The notes beneath the pieces are model-generated. The model had not been told where the DNA came from. It saw only the letters and a list, made by a program, of their open reading frames with translations, and made no database searches. From a virus, in the IMG/VR virus record IMGVR_UViG_3300033150_002282, positions 1 to 20,731 of that record: 20,731 bases of DNA. The stretch is one strand, 5' to 3'. The position numbers and the translations under genes were made by a program. Positions 1 to 7,711 of this stretch are shown here, one piece after another. The first letter of the stretch is position 1; each line of letters opens with the position of its first letter.

Positions 1-113
1 GCGCGACATGGGATTGGGGTGGTACGATCCTTGAAACACTCGACACCATCGAAACCATTTATTTTGATACAGGCACTACATTGGGTTATCTTGAGAATCT
101 GGAGGTTCAGTAA
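1..113 (+). CDS. C-terminal end of an unknown protein (5' truncated by the window)
   Basis: An open frame enters from the left edge (first full codon at base 3) and ends with TAA at 111-113, giving 36 residues. The stop overlaps the ATG of the next gene (TAATG), a coupling also seen between the next two genes. The visible tail has the repeated Thr/Leu/Glu/Ile texture of a beta-rich structural protein, including LETLDTIETIYFDTG. No motif identifies it. From its place just before the sheath it is probably a virion protein, but this is inference from position only. Confidence 0.6.
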   Translation, partial: ATWDWGGTILETLDTIETIYFDTGTTLGYLENLEVQ

Positions 114-355
114 TGAAGATCAAAAATCGTGATAACATCGTTCACGGTGTCAACCTTGCGACTTCTCCTCCGACATCTCTGCACTTGTCTCCCGGTGAAA
201 TTTCGAAGCCTCTTAAAAAAGAGGTTGTTGAAACATCAGCGGAAGTGTTGAATATGTTGAAGAAAAAGAAATTCGTGGTGGTTGAAGAAGTGAAAGATGA
301 AACCTCCTCCAAACCTAAGATTGAATCAAAAAAAGGTAAAGGAGGAAAAGGCTAA
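113..355 (+). CDS. Small basic-tailed protein upstream of tail sheath, unknown function
   Basis: This is an 80-residue protein. A strong GGAGG at 101-105 fixes the start. The ATG overlaps the upstream stop, and its own TAA overlaps the sheath ATG, so the three genes are translationally coupled. Residues 1-40 include NLATSPPTSLHLSPGE, which resembles short phage proteins that end in a small beta domain. Residues 41-80 are highly charged, with lysine runs (KKKK) and a Lys/Gly tail (KGKGGKG) that is likely disordered. There is no signal peptide or membrane segment. Small proteins in this position are common before sheath genes in myoviruses, but I do not recognise the family. A role in head-tail joining or sheath assembly is only a guess. 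Confidence 0.75.
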   Translation: MKIKNRDNIVHGVNLATSPPTSLHLSPGEISKPLKKEVVETSAEVLNMLKKKKFVVVEEVKDETSSKPKIESKKGKGGKG

Positions 356-2316
356 TGACCGAGACTTTACACCCCGGCGTATATTTAGTTGAGAAGGGTG
401 GACAGCCTTTGATTGCCGGTGTCGGCGTTTCTGCCGGTGGCCTTGTTGGAATTTGTAAAAAAGGCCCACTGGACGAACCGGGACTCGCAACAAGTTGGGG
501 CGACTACCAGCGGCTCTACGGAGGATTTTATAAAAACTCCTACGCCGCAATTTCCGCGTTCTTATTTTTTGAGAACGGCGGGGAAAGATTGTACGTTGCG
601 CGAGTAGCAGGTGCGGGAGCACTCACGGCGACTTCGATTTTGAAGTCGATGAACAACACCGCAGATGCGATTGATTGTTCTGCAACAAGTGTGGGTGCGT
701 GGGGCGATAACATGGCCTTGTATACCGCGAAATATGTAGGCGAAACTAATGCCATTCTTGCAACGGGAGAGGCTGAAATCGAACTGAAAAGTTTGCTGAA
801 CGTCGAACTCGGAGACAGGGTCATAATCAGCGACGGCGTAACTACGGTTACCGTGACCATCCTGACGATTAACTTGTCTACAAACGTGATCGGTTTTGCC
901 GCAGTAACTTTGGGTGCGCCGATACCGTCAGGCAGTGACGTAAGATGCAGCTCAACGCACAGGTCGAGTACGACAATTTCAGCGGACTTGGAAACTGGCG
1001 CAACCGTCGCATACCTTACCGAAGCCGGTTCAGTAGTAGTCGGTTCGGTAATTACGTTTGCGTCTGCCGCGCAAGAAATGGACGTAGTAGTAACAGCAGT
1101 GAACGGGAATCAGGTAGCCTTCGCCGCAGTCACTTTGTCGGCGACAATCGTTTCCGGCTCAATCGCAGTCACACAGGAATTTAATTTGAGAGTTTACGAT
1201 CAGGGAACACAAACCGAAGGTACTCACCAATATCTTTCAATGGAATCGACGAATTCAGTTGACTATTTTGAGAACAGACTTTCGGGCAACGGCAATCAAT
1301 CATTCTTTGTCGAACTTCTGATAGACACACCGATAGGAACGCTTGCCGGTTTGAAGATTCCTTATCCCGTCGAGAACGCTGCGCTTTCCGGTGGTAACGA
1401 TGGAACAACTCCGGTTGACGGAGACTATACCGGCAGTTCTGTTCTTGGCGCAGAAACGGGTTTACACTTGTTTGACAAGATCGACGAACTTAACCTTATC
1501 TGCATTCCAGGCGTTACATCAATAACAGTTGAATCGTATCTGATTACGTGGTGTCAGAACAGGGCAGCAAACGCCGACCCGGTGTTTCCACTTCTTGATG
1601 TTCCGTATGCCTATGACACCGCTCTTGAGGCTAAGAATTTCAAGGAAGTGCAGTTAAACCGAGATACGTCACACGGTGGTCTTTTTTATCCGTGGTACAT
1701 TTTCAACAGTCCCGATTCTCCGACGACAACTATAGACATTCCACCTTCCGGTGCCAACATGGGAATTTATTCGCGTGTGGCGTCACTCAGGGGTGTTCAC
1801 AAGGCTCCTGCGAACGAAGAAGTGCGGGGAATTGTCGGACTGACACACAGAACAACGGACGGAGAACAAGACATCCTCAATCCTATCGGGGTCAACGTGA
1901 CTCGAATCTTTACAGGACGAGGTATTCGTTTGTTCGGCGCACGTACACTCACCACGACTTATGATGGTAGGCACTATGTTCACAAGCGGCTGACCCTTAA
2001 CTACATCGAGGAATCAATCGCAGAGGCTCTTATGAAATATGTATTTGAGCCTCACCACGAAGACACTTGGGATCAGATGCGTTTAGAAGCGCAGGTTTTC
2101 TTAAATACCATGTGGTCGCAAGGAGCCTTACAACCTCGCGACGATAGATCACAAGCATACTTTGTAAAGATTGACGAAACTAACAACCCGCAATCCGAGC
2201 GCGATCTTGGACGCCTCAACATCGAGGTAGGAGTCAACATCGTAGGGACTGCGGAGTTCATCATTTTCACTGCCGGACTTTGGGACGGCGGCGCACTGAT
2301 TCAGGAGGTAACATAA
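355..2316 (+). CDS. Contractile tail sheath protein
   Basis: A 653-residue sheath subunit that forms the contractile outer tube and drives the inner tube through the host envelope. The N-terminus (HPGVYLVEKGG near residue 6) followed by GLVGICKKGP (30-38) and a GGERLYVARV strand (75-84) is the typical phage sheath start. The C-terminus, from about residue 540, has RLTLNYIEESIAEALMKYV and, around 600-650, the conserved end domain that packs on the tube. At 653 residues it is longer than minimal sheaths of about 400-500. The extra length includes a beta-rich insertion at about residues 140-275 containing a tandem duplication (listed separately), expected to face outward. GGAGG at 341-345 supports the start. 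The stop is two bases before the first tube gene, whose ribosome site (AGGAGG) lies inside the sheath end. Confidence 0.95.
   Translation: MTETLHPGVYLVEKGGQPLIAGVGVSAGGLVGICKKGPLDEPGLATSWGDYQRLYGGFYKNSYAAISAFLFFENGGERLYVARVAGAGALTATSILKSMNNTADAIDCSATSVGAWGDNMALYTAKYVGETNAILATGEAEIELKSLLNVELGDRVIISDGVTTVTVTILTINLSTNVIGFAAVTLGAPIPSGSDVRCSSTHRSSTTISADLETGATVAYLTEAGSVVVGSVITFASAAQEMDVVVTAVNGNQVAFAAVTLSATIVSGSIAVTQEFNLRVYDQGTQTEGTHQYLSMESTNSVDYFENRLSGNGNQSFFVELLIDTPIGTLAGLKIPYPVENAALSGGNDGTTPVDGDYTGSSVLGAETGLHLFDKIDELNLICIPGVTSITVESYLITWCQNRAANADPVFPLLDVPYAYDTALEAKNFKEVQLNRDTSHGGLFYPWYIFNSPDSPTTTIDIPPSGANMGIYSRVASLRGVHKAPANEEVRGIVGLTHRTTDGEQDILNPIGVNVTRIFTGRGIRLFGARTLTTTYDGRHYVHKRLTLNYIEESIAEALMKYVFEPHHEDTWDQMRLEAQVFLNTMWSQGALQPRDDRSQAYFVKIDETNNPQSERDLGRLNIEVGVNIVGTAEFIIFTAGLWDGGALIQEVT
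802..1170 (+). repeat. Tandem duplicated beta domain within the sheath insertion
   Basis: Two related units of about 47 residues lie at sheath residues 150-196 and 225-272. Each runs from a V(E/V)xGxxVI strand to the shared motif FAAVTL followed by a small residue, Ala and SGS. FAAVTL occurs at residues 181-186 and 256-261, exactly 75 residues apart. The DNA is also similar (TTTGCCGCAGTAACTTTG against TTCGCCGCAGTCACTTTG), so this is a true internal duplication. It lies in the part of the sheath that varies most between phages. Confidence 0.75.
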
Positions 2317-2317
2317 A

Positions 2318-2803
2318 ATGGCGAAGAAACAGCAACACCCGATACCGGGCAAACGTCATACTCCTGCGCGTAAATATCGTTACCGCGTGAACGTGCCGGG
2401 ATTCGCTCACATGGGTTTCTCGAAAGTGAGTGGCCTTTCTTCCGAAACTGCGGTTACGCCTTATCGCGAAGGAGATGAACCGCCCACAGACAGAAAGCTT
2501 GCAGGTCGCACTTCGTTTGAAAACATTGTCCTCGAACGCGGCGCAGGCCCCGATAGCGACTTCAAAATCTGGCGCGAGGAAGTCTTCAGTTTGAACGTGG
2601 GTAGTGGACTGGACGAAGATGAAACCAGAAGGCACGTTGTTATTCAACTTTTGGACAATCGCGGAATCGCAGTTATACGCGAATGGACTGTCCCTGAATC
2701 GTGGGCAACCAAAGATGAATACGACGACCTCGACGCCTCATCAGACGACGTGGAACTTGAACGCCTGACCCTTGCTCATAACGGATGGGAACGGACAATT
2801 TAA
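2318..2803 (+). CDS. Tail tube protein 1 (T4 gp19-like family)
   Basis: A 161-residue protein of the gp19-like tube family (shared by T4-type tails and contractile injection systems), forming the hexameric rings of the inner tube. After a short basic N-terminus it has the typical KYRYRVNVPGFAHMGFSKVSGL (residues 19-40), a VTPYREGDEP segment, the RKLAGRTSFENIVLERG strand pair (59-75) and a late helix with FKIWREE. The usual turn, SSDDVELERLTLAHNG, lies close to the C-terminus. Length fits the family. The start follows the sheath stop by one base. It is paralogous to the next gene. Whether it is the main tube subunit or a special ring near the baseplate cannot be told from sequence alone. Confidence 0.9.
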   Translation: MAKKQQHPIPGKRHTPARKYRYRVNVPGFAHMGFSKVSGLSSETAVTPYREGDEPPTDRKLAGRTSFENIVLERGAGPDSDFKIWREEVFSLNVGSGLDEDETRRHVVIQLLDNRGIAVIREWTVPESWATKDEYDDLDASSDDVELERLTLAHNGWERTI

Positions 2804-2826
2804 GCCCGTAGGAGGAATGTAATAAA

Positions 2827-3342
2827 ATGACTGTGATTCTCGGACGCAAGCCGCAACCTTTAATGAAATTTCGCTACCGAGTTTTTATTCCCGGTTTTGA
2901 AGAAATGGGTTTTACAAAGGTGCGCGGCCTGCGGTCTGAGGTTCCAGTTTTGGAAGTTGAAGAGGGTGGTAATCAAGTGCCTTATAAATTTCCAGATCGC
3001 AAAGTTAATTTTGGTAACGTGCTTCTTGAAACCGGCCTCGCCAAAGCAAAGGATTTGAGGTTGTGGTTTGAGGAACATTTACGATGGAGTAGAGGTTTGC
3101 AATCACCAATTTATCGACCTGTGCTAATTACCGTTCTGGATAAAAGATACCGTCCAGAAAAGGCATGGGAACTTTTTAACGCTTGGCCCACAATTATAGA
3201 ATCCGATGGACTTGACGCGAACTCAAACGATGTAGTGTTACAAACAATCGAACTTGCGAACTTCGGTATTGCAAGTCGCAACTTAGGTACTGGACAAAAA
3301 TTATCTGGTGGCCTTCAACATAGTTTTTCTGCGTTTGCATAA
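2827..3342 (+). CDS. Tail tube protein 2 (T4 gp19-like family, paralogue)
   Basis: A 171-residue second gp19-family protein. It shares the family layout with its upstream neighbour: KFRYRVFIPGFEEMGFTKV near residues 14-32, a VLEVEEGGNQVPYKFPDRK loop at about 46-64, FGNVLLETG, a helix with LRLWFEEH, and the turn ANSNDVVLQTIELANFG near 135-151. It has an extra Gly/Ser-rich tail of about 20 residues. An in-frame upstream ATG at 2818 is followed directly by TAA, so the ATG at 2827, downstream of TAGGAGGA, is the start. Paralogous tube proteins in tandem are well known in extracellular contractile injection systems, where one forms the tube and others form the rings joining it to the baseplate spike. 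The same division is plausible here. Confidence 0.87.
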   Translation: MTVILGRKPQPLMKFRYRVFIPGFEEMGFTKVRGLRSEVPVLEVEEGGNQVPYKFPDRKVNFGNVLLETGLAKAKDLRLWFEEHLRWSRGLQSPIYRPVLITVLDKRYRPEKAWELFNAWPTIIESDGLDANSNDVVLQTIELANFGIASRNLGTGQKLSGGLQHSFSAFA

Positions 3343-3348
3343 AGAGAA

Positions 3349-3354
3349 TATAAT
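3349..3354 (+). promoter_or_regulatory. Possible -10 box (TATAAT) abutting hairpin HP1
   Basis: A perfect TATAAT lies directly before the hairpin in the gap between tube protein 2 and the fibre block. At 17-base spacing the -35 position reads TTTCTG, a poor match, so an unaided sigma70 promoter is doubtful. If it is used, transcription would begin near 3361, inside the left arm of HP1. Confidence 0.4.
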
Positions 3355-3381
3355 AAACTACTACGGAAACCGTTGTAGTTT
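3355..3381 (+). repeat. Intergenic hairpin HP1 (TACTACGGAAACCG family)
   Basis: Bases 3355-3366 pair with 3370-3381 around an AAA loop: 11 pairs with one T/T mismatch. The arm beyond the core is AAACTAC paired with GTAGTTT. The core TACTACGGAAACCG is shared with HP2 (12750) and HP3 (15652), while the outer arms differ in sequence but still pair. Two further T follow the right arm, so this copy alone could also act as a weak terminator. It ends 16 bases before the ATG of the next gene, just ahead of its ribosome site. Confidence 0.85.
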
Positions 3382-3397
3382 TTAGAAGGAGAAAACA

Positions 3398-4699
3398 ATG
3401 GCAAAATTTCCAGACCCTACGGCACTCGGAGATGGTGGTAGAAAAACATTTGACAAGCCGATCCGATTGAATTCACAAGGAGTACCTATCGGGTATGTTC
3501 CTACATCAGATGGTGATGGTGGTACTGAATGGACAGAAGGTGGCGGCGGTGGTAATGGCGCAATTGTGGTAATTGAGTATCCTTTTATTAAAACGTGGGT
3601 TACGGATCATTACACTCTCGCGGCCTGTTGTGCGATTGCTTACGACAATGGTGGTGGACTTAAGAATTATGTAAACTTACCCGGTGGTGCTCCCGGTTCA
3701 CCACCAGCTTCCGTTTACGCATTTTCTTTTTCTGGTTCGCCAATGATTATTACCCCTCCTTCTTTTTCTGCTGGCCCACCATTTTCAACGGAACCAGCCG
3801 CGCTGTATGGTTCTGGTATGCCTTATGATTTTGGTTTTGTTGGAACTGAAAATGCCGACATTATTCTTGGACATCTTGGTACCGATTATCTTACTGTAAT
3901 TTGTACAACAAGCCGAAGGGCGGCTTTAATAGGCGAATTTGCGGGAGCCGGTATTACAGTTGATCTTGAAATACCAAATGTTTTTATTAGTAACGGTGCC
4001 GGTAATGATTATAATTTTAACCTTAGTGCAATTACCGGTGCCGGTGCAGCACTGTGGGGTGGCGATGGAGTTAATGGCGAACGGACAACCGTAAAAAATC
4101 AAATCGACTTTCAAAAGAGTGTAATATCGAAAATTGTTACTGATCCGTCAACTTTAACGCCTGTTGAGTTTGACAGGTATCTCATTCCGGTTAGTGCCAC
4201 AGGTATATGGTTGAGTAAACCAAATCAGATTGCGGAGTGGGGCGGCGATCCATTGGATTGGGTTTTTACAGTGCTTGATGCTGGTGCAACTGTATACGTC
4301 GAAGACGAAGGGAGATATTATACTTTTGACGGCTCAAATTGGTTTCCGCTCGAAGTAACTTTAACACAGTCGATGGCTTTCACATGGGGTTCGGAAGTAG
4401 TAACAGAAAATAATGAACAAGTGTTAAATTATGGTGGAGTGCCTTACGGCCCTGTGCTGCCCGAGACGGGATTTATTCGTGCGGTAAGCACGAAGTCAAT
4501 GACTTCAACTGGATATTCTGTAAAATGGGTAGGTACGCTTTCAGGTGATTTGTACGAATTGACGGTTCCAAACGGCCAAACTAAGGCGTCAATCAGCGGC
4601 CTTACGATTGCGGTTCAACAAGACGAAATAATAGACTGCGTTATATCGGGCGGTCTTACCGTTTTGCAGATAAACGCCACTGCCGAAATTTCGTGGTAA
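3398..4699 (+). CDS. Probable tail fibre/appendage protein with DUF2793-like domain
   Basis: A 433-residue protein, the first gene after HP1, with ribosome site AGAAGGAG at 3384-3391. Residues 1-45 form a short attachment-like segment (LNSQGVPIGYVPTS), followed by a Gly-rich hinge at 48-54 (six Gly). Residues 55-240 are low-charge and Gly/Ser/Pro-rich, like an adhesin. Residues about 250-318 resemble DUF2793, a domain found in phage and gene-transfer-agent tail proteins: FDRYLIPVSATGIWL, then IAEWGG, then VYVEDEGRYYTFDGSNW. The rest is beta-rich, ending with INATAEISW. Virion location and a role in host contact are inferred from domain type and position between tube and fibre genes. No catalytic motif is visible. 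Confidence 0.65.
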   Translation: MAKFPDPTALGDGGRKTFDKPIRLNSQGVPIGYVPTSDGDGGTEWTEGGGGGNGAIVVIEYPFIKTWVTDHYTLAACCAIAYDNGGGLKNYVNLPGGAPGSPPASVYAFSFSGSPMIITPPSFSAGPPFSTEPAALYGSGMPYDFGFVGTENADIILGHLGTDYLTVICTTSRRAALIGEFAGAGITVDLEIPNVFISNGAGNDYNFNLSAITGAGAALWGGDGVNGERTTVKNQIDFQKSVISKIVTDPSTLTPVEFDRYLIPVSATGIWLSKPNQIAEWGGDPLDWVFTVLDAGATVYVEDEGRYYTFDGSNWFPLEVTLTQSMAFTWGSEVVTENNEQVLNYGGVPYGPVLPETGFIRAVSTKSMTSTGYSVKWVGTLSGDLYELTVPNGQTKASISGLTIAVQQDEIIDCVISGGLTVLQINATAEISW

Positions 4700-4717
4700 T
4701 AAAGGAGAAACTACACA

Positions 4718-6526
4718 ATGCCAGTACTGCCACTTTTTATAATACTGAGAAACAAAAGTGCGACTACGCCTTGGGATATTAGTGCGTTTGGATTTCGGAT
4801 TGCGGTTGCACCTTCTACCGACTTGCAAGTAGACAGTTACAAAGTTGATTTTCAACTCAAGTTAGCAATAAGGGTTGGTATACTAACATTATCTGCCGAA
4901 AACGTTTTGGTAATACCTGATCCACTTGCGGTTTCAGGTGAAAGGGAAATTTCTGATTCTCAGGAATATTGGTGCGATTCCGCTCCAACTATTACTCAGT
5001 GGGATCATGCAAACCCAATGCCGAAACAGATAGTTCAAAAAAATAGCAGTGGGACTTTAACAGGTGACGATTTGGGCGTAGTGTTATGTCTTGGTACCTT
5101 TACCTTAACTTTGCCTCCGGCAACGAGTTTTAACGTCGGTCAGTCTTATTTTTGTAATAATGTTGGCACCGGAGTAATTACATTTAACGGTGCCATAACT
5201 ACCAACTTCGAATTGCTTCCCGACGACAGTATTGAATTCATAAGCAAAGGGCCAAACTGGGAACCGATTTTTAGAGAAGTACATTCGCCACCTTCGACCA
5301 AAGTTTATATCGACAAAGGCAGGTCGGATATTTACGTCGAAGACGGAACAAGAGAATTTCCTTTCAAGGCTGTGACCAGTGCGATAAGTGCGCATCCGTC
5401 AGGTGCCGTAATTTTGTATATTGCCAAAGGAGTTTATTCGGGTGATCTTGTTTTAGGGCAAGACATGAATCTATCCGGGTCGCACATGAAAGATGTAGAT
5501 ATAGACGGTAATATTACTACGAACGCAAGTGGATTTACGGCTTTGTCGGACTTGCATTGCCGTGGAATCATTATAACAAACTGCCAAACTAAAATGACTC
5601 GTGTTTCGTGCATTAGTGAATTACGGACTAATGCCAACACAACCTTAATAGATTGCGAGTTAATAAATGCAACAAAAGATGCGCCTATATGGAAGCAAAG
5701 CGGCGGCGAAATTCAAGCACTCAGTTGTGCGATTCAAGTTAACAATAACAATGCGATAGAATCACTTGATGGATCGAGCGGAAGTATCACTTTGACTGCT
5801 TGTTCGGTAACGAATAATTCCGCAGTCTCGGAAACCATAAACATTCGTGCGGGTTCAACAACGATATTGAAGATTGAAAGTGGTGTTGTAGTAAATAATG
5901 GTGGTGGCGATTCCGTTTGTATTAACACAACTGCTCCTGTAGGTACTGCCGTCTTACATGATGTTTTTTTAGACGGTGATGTTGACATTTACAATACACC
6001 TACTTCTATCATCGGGGAGCATGGAAACATTACAATTTCCGCACAAAATGAGGCGTATAAACTTTTTCAGAAAGCAAGCCGTCTTACCAATGACTCTTCG
6101 GTGCCAGGGAATACGGTTAAAGATGCACTTGAGAATTTACTCAAAAAGACTATGCACTTTTCTTTTTCAGATGGTGCCGCAAATCCTTATATAGAAGGAA
6201 GTGCAACAAACGGGTGGGAAGCATTTTCGACAGTTTTGTTTTCCGGTTCAGATTTTATAGGAATACCAAATGTAGTTGCCGTAATAATTTCAAACAGTAG
6301 TGCCGGAGGTGGTTGTGATTGGCAAATACTCGATATTACAAACGCAAGCAACGTAATAGCTTCAGGAGGAAATCCCGGTACGGGGACTACGCCCACAATA
6401 GATAAGGATAGTTCCCTTACAAATATTTCTACCAGTGAAGCTCAATGGGAATTTCAGATAAGAAGAAATCCGACTTTAACCGGGAAAGCAAGAATTTCAT
6501 CACTGGAGGTACGGTTTAATGTATAA
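4718..6526 (+). CDS. Tail fibre/tailspike-like protein with beta-helix repeats
   Basis: A 602-residue protein after a clear AAAGGAGAAA site. Residues 1-75 are an unrecognised N-terminal domain. Residues about 105-190 match the small beta domain common in tail fibres (SSGTLTGDDLGVVLCLGTFT, then VGQSYFCNNVGTGVITF, then SIEFISKGPNWEPI). Residues about 195-435 start with VYIDKGRSDIYVEDGTREFPF and continue with short Ile/Val/Thr/Asn-rich strands, the look of a right-handed parallel beta-helix that binds or cuts surface polysaccharide. Residues about 450-480 include RLTNDSSVPGNTVKDALENL, a typical linker before a trimer domain. The last 120 residues are a beta-rich tip. I see no convincing glycosidase or lyase residues, so it may only bind. 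It overlaps the next gene by 8 bases. Confidence 0.72.
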   Translation: MPVLPLFIILRNKSATTPWDISAFGFRIAVAPSTDLQVDSYKVDFQLKLAIRVGILTLSAENVLVIPDPLAVSGEREISDSQEYWCDSAPTITQWDHANPMPKQIVQKNSSGTLTGDDLGVVLCLGTFTLTLPPATSFNVGQSYFCNNVGTGVITFNGAITTNFELLPDDSIEFISKGPNWEPIFREVHSPPSTKVYIDKGRSDIYVEDGTREFPFKAVTSAISAHPSGAVILYIAKGVYSGDLVLGQDMNLSGSHMKDVDIDGNITTNASGFTALSDLHCRGIIITNCQTKMTRVSCISELRTNANTTLIDCELINATKDAPIWKQSGGEIQALSCAIQVNNNNAIESLDGSSGSITLTACSVTNNSAVSETINIRAGSTTILKIESGVVVNNGGGDSVCINTTAPVGTAVLHDVFLDGDVDIYNTPTSIIGEHGNITISAQNEAYKLFQKASRLTNDSSVPGNTVKDALENLLKKTMHFSFSDGAANPYIEGSATNGWEAFSTVLFSGSDFIGIPNVVAVIISNSSAGGGCDWQILDITNASNVIASGGNPGTGTTPTIDKDSSLTNISTSEAQWEFQIRRNPTLTGKARISSLEVRFNV

Positions 6527-7406
6527 ATGGCGGTTGTATTGTGAAACGTGCGAGTTGCAAAAGTTTGTAGTACAAGAAAACGATCCGATTGAACCAACCG
6601 AATGTCCGACTTGTCACGGAATCAATATCAGGGGAATCGTCATAGTCGATACCGATGTAGTTAAAATAAATAATCTCGTTGTAGGCGCAGATAAAGATTG
6701 TGGTAGCGAATGTGTTGGCATTCACTTAGGTGGAACAAGCCCGCTGTGTATGAAATGGGATTATGAGACAGAAAGAGTTGAGTTTCTTTCGTGTGACGAT
6801 AATCCTGTTGATTTTGCAGCTAAAAACTTATCTTGTAAAGGTGATACTAATTTTGGAGATGGAGATGATGATAATCACAGCAGATTCGGAAGTGAAGCAT
6901 GGATTGGTAATTTGTTGCATGGCAGAAAAGCAACTGATTCTTATCCGGAATTAAGATGGTCGCTTGATAGTAAAACAGGAAAGAGCAAATTTATTTCTAC
7001 AGAATTTACACCAATTTCAGCCGACGACGCTGATAGCGGATCAATGTTTGTAGATGTAGAAGATGATGAAATAAAGTTTAAAGATGCTGCCGGTGTATCA
7101 CGAAAACTTGCAACAGGAGGAGTTATTATGGGTCGAAACAAGACATACGACGATGCCAGTTTTAAAACGGAAGACAGTCCGACTGTGCTTGATGTTAACA
7201 CCGATCTGGAAAGGAATGGGACAGCCGGATTTATCGAAAATTATGGCAGTGGAAATATTCAAGTAGAAATTTCAGATGACGGAGATAGTTTTGGCGAACC
7301 ATTCGTGATTCGGCCTGGCAAAAATTTTGATTTACAATGTTTGAATGTAGATCAAGTTAGGTTAACCTGGATAGAAGATACGTCATATCAGGTGGTGGTC
7401 TGGTGA
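6519..7406 (+). CDS. Probable structural/fibre protein with N-terminal zinc ribbon
   Basis: A 295-residue protein whose ATG lies inside the end of the previous gene (8-base overlap) and follows GGAGGT there. Residues 8-32 carry two Cys pairs, CETC and CPTC, spaced like a zinc ribbon, which is rare at the tip of a fibre-type protein. Two or more further Cys (near residues 65-70 and 79) follow. The middle (about 105-195) is Asp-rich and contains a tail-fibre-like segment, SADDADSGSMFVDVEDDEI, then FKDAAGVSRKLATGG. The last 90 residues are beta-rich (GNIQVEISDDGDSFGEPFVI), like a small jelly-roll or binding domain. The family is not recognised. A virion role is inferred from the fibre-like segment and its place in the block. 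Confidence 0.6.
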   Translation: MYKWRLYCETCELQKFVVQENDPIEPTECPTCHGINIRGIVIVDTDVVKINNLVVGADKDCGSECVGIHLGGTSPLCMKWDYETERVEFLSCDDNPVDFAAKNLSCKGDTNFGDGDDDNHSRFGSEAWIGNLLHGRKATDSYPELRWSLDSKTGKSKFISTEFTPISADDADSGSMFVDVEDDEIKFKDAAGVSRKLATGGVIMGRNKTYDDASFKTEDSPTVLDVNTDLERNGTAGFIENYGSGNIQVEISDDGDSFGEPFVIRPGKNFDLQCLNVDQVRLTWIEDTSYQVVVW

Positions 7407-7489
7407 ACCACTACTATTAGGCGCGGCAAAACGAAGACGGCGATTTCGACAGCGAACTTAGAATATTAAAAGACAAGGAGCATAGGGCA

Positions 7490-7711
7490 ATGAATTATTA
7501 CTACATCGTAAGCGCAGGCGACGATGGCCGCATCCTCATTGACGTCCCTTACAGGCTTATGACACACACACCTGTCCGCACCGTTGTTCAAACAGATGTT
7601 CCAGCATCCGTCTTTAGTCAGGAATTAACCGCAAACAATCCTTCTGTGAAATCTTTCCTGAGGCAATGGAGCGATTTTCCAGAATCCAAACCGGAGCTGA
7701 CAAATGGCTAA
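7490..7711 (+). CDS. Small hypothetical protein, possibly 5'-truncated remnant
   Basis: A 73-residue protein starting MNYYYIVSAGDDGRILIDVP, with AAGGAG about 10 bases before the ATG. No known motif is seen. It is beta-like in the first half (two runs ending at a proline) and helix-like near SVKSFLRQW. It overlaps the next gene by 8 bases. The same frame stays open upstream from 7421 (23 sense codons after a TAG at 7418-7420, with no start codon), and that upstream stretch reads like ordinary protein, so the gene may have lost its original 5' end. GC content jumps upward at the same place. It may be a chaperone or partner of the adhesin-like protein that follows, but nothing shows this directly. 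Confidence 0.55.
   Translation: MNYYYIVSAGDDGRILIDVPYRLMTHTPVRTVVQTDVPASVFSQELTANNPSVKSFLRQWSDFPESKPELTNG

Noticed and set aside
3355-3384. HP1 read as a simple intrinsic terminator
   Set aside because: Only a short T run follows, while HP2 and HP3 share the core without any T-tract, so the shared structure is not explained as a terminator. Partial termination at HP1 remains possible.
3398-6526. The 433- and 602-residue fibre proteins as paralogues
   Set aside because: Both are beta-rich fibre proteins, but I see no shared N-terminus or repeated motif beyond composition.
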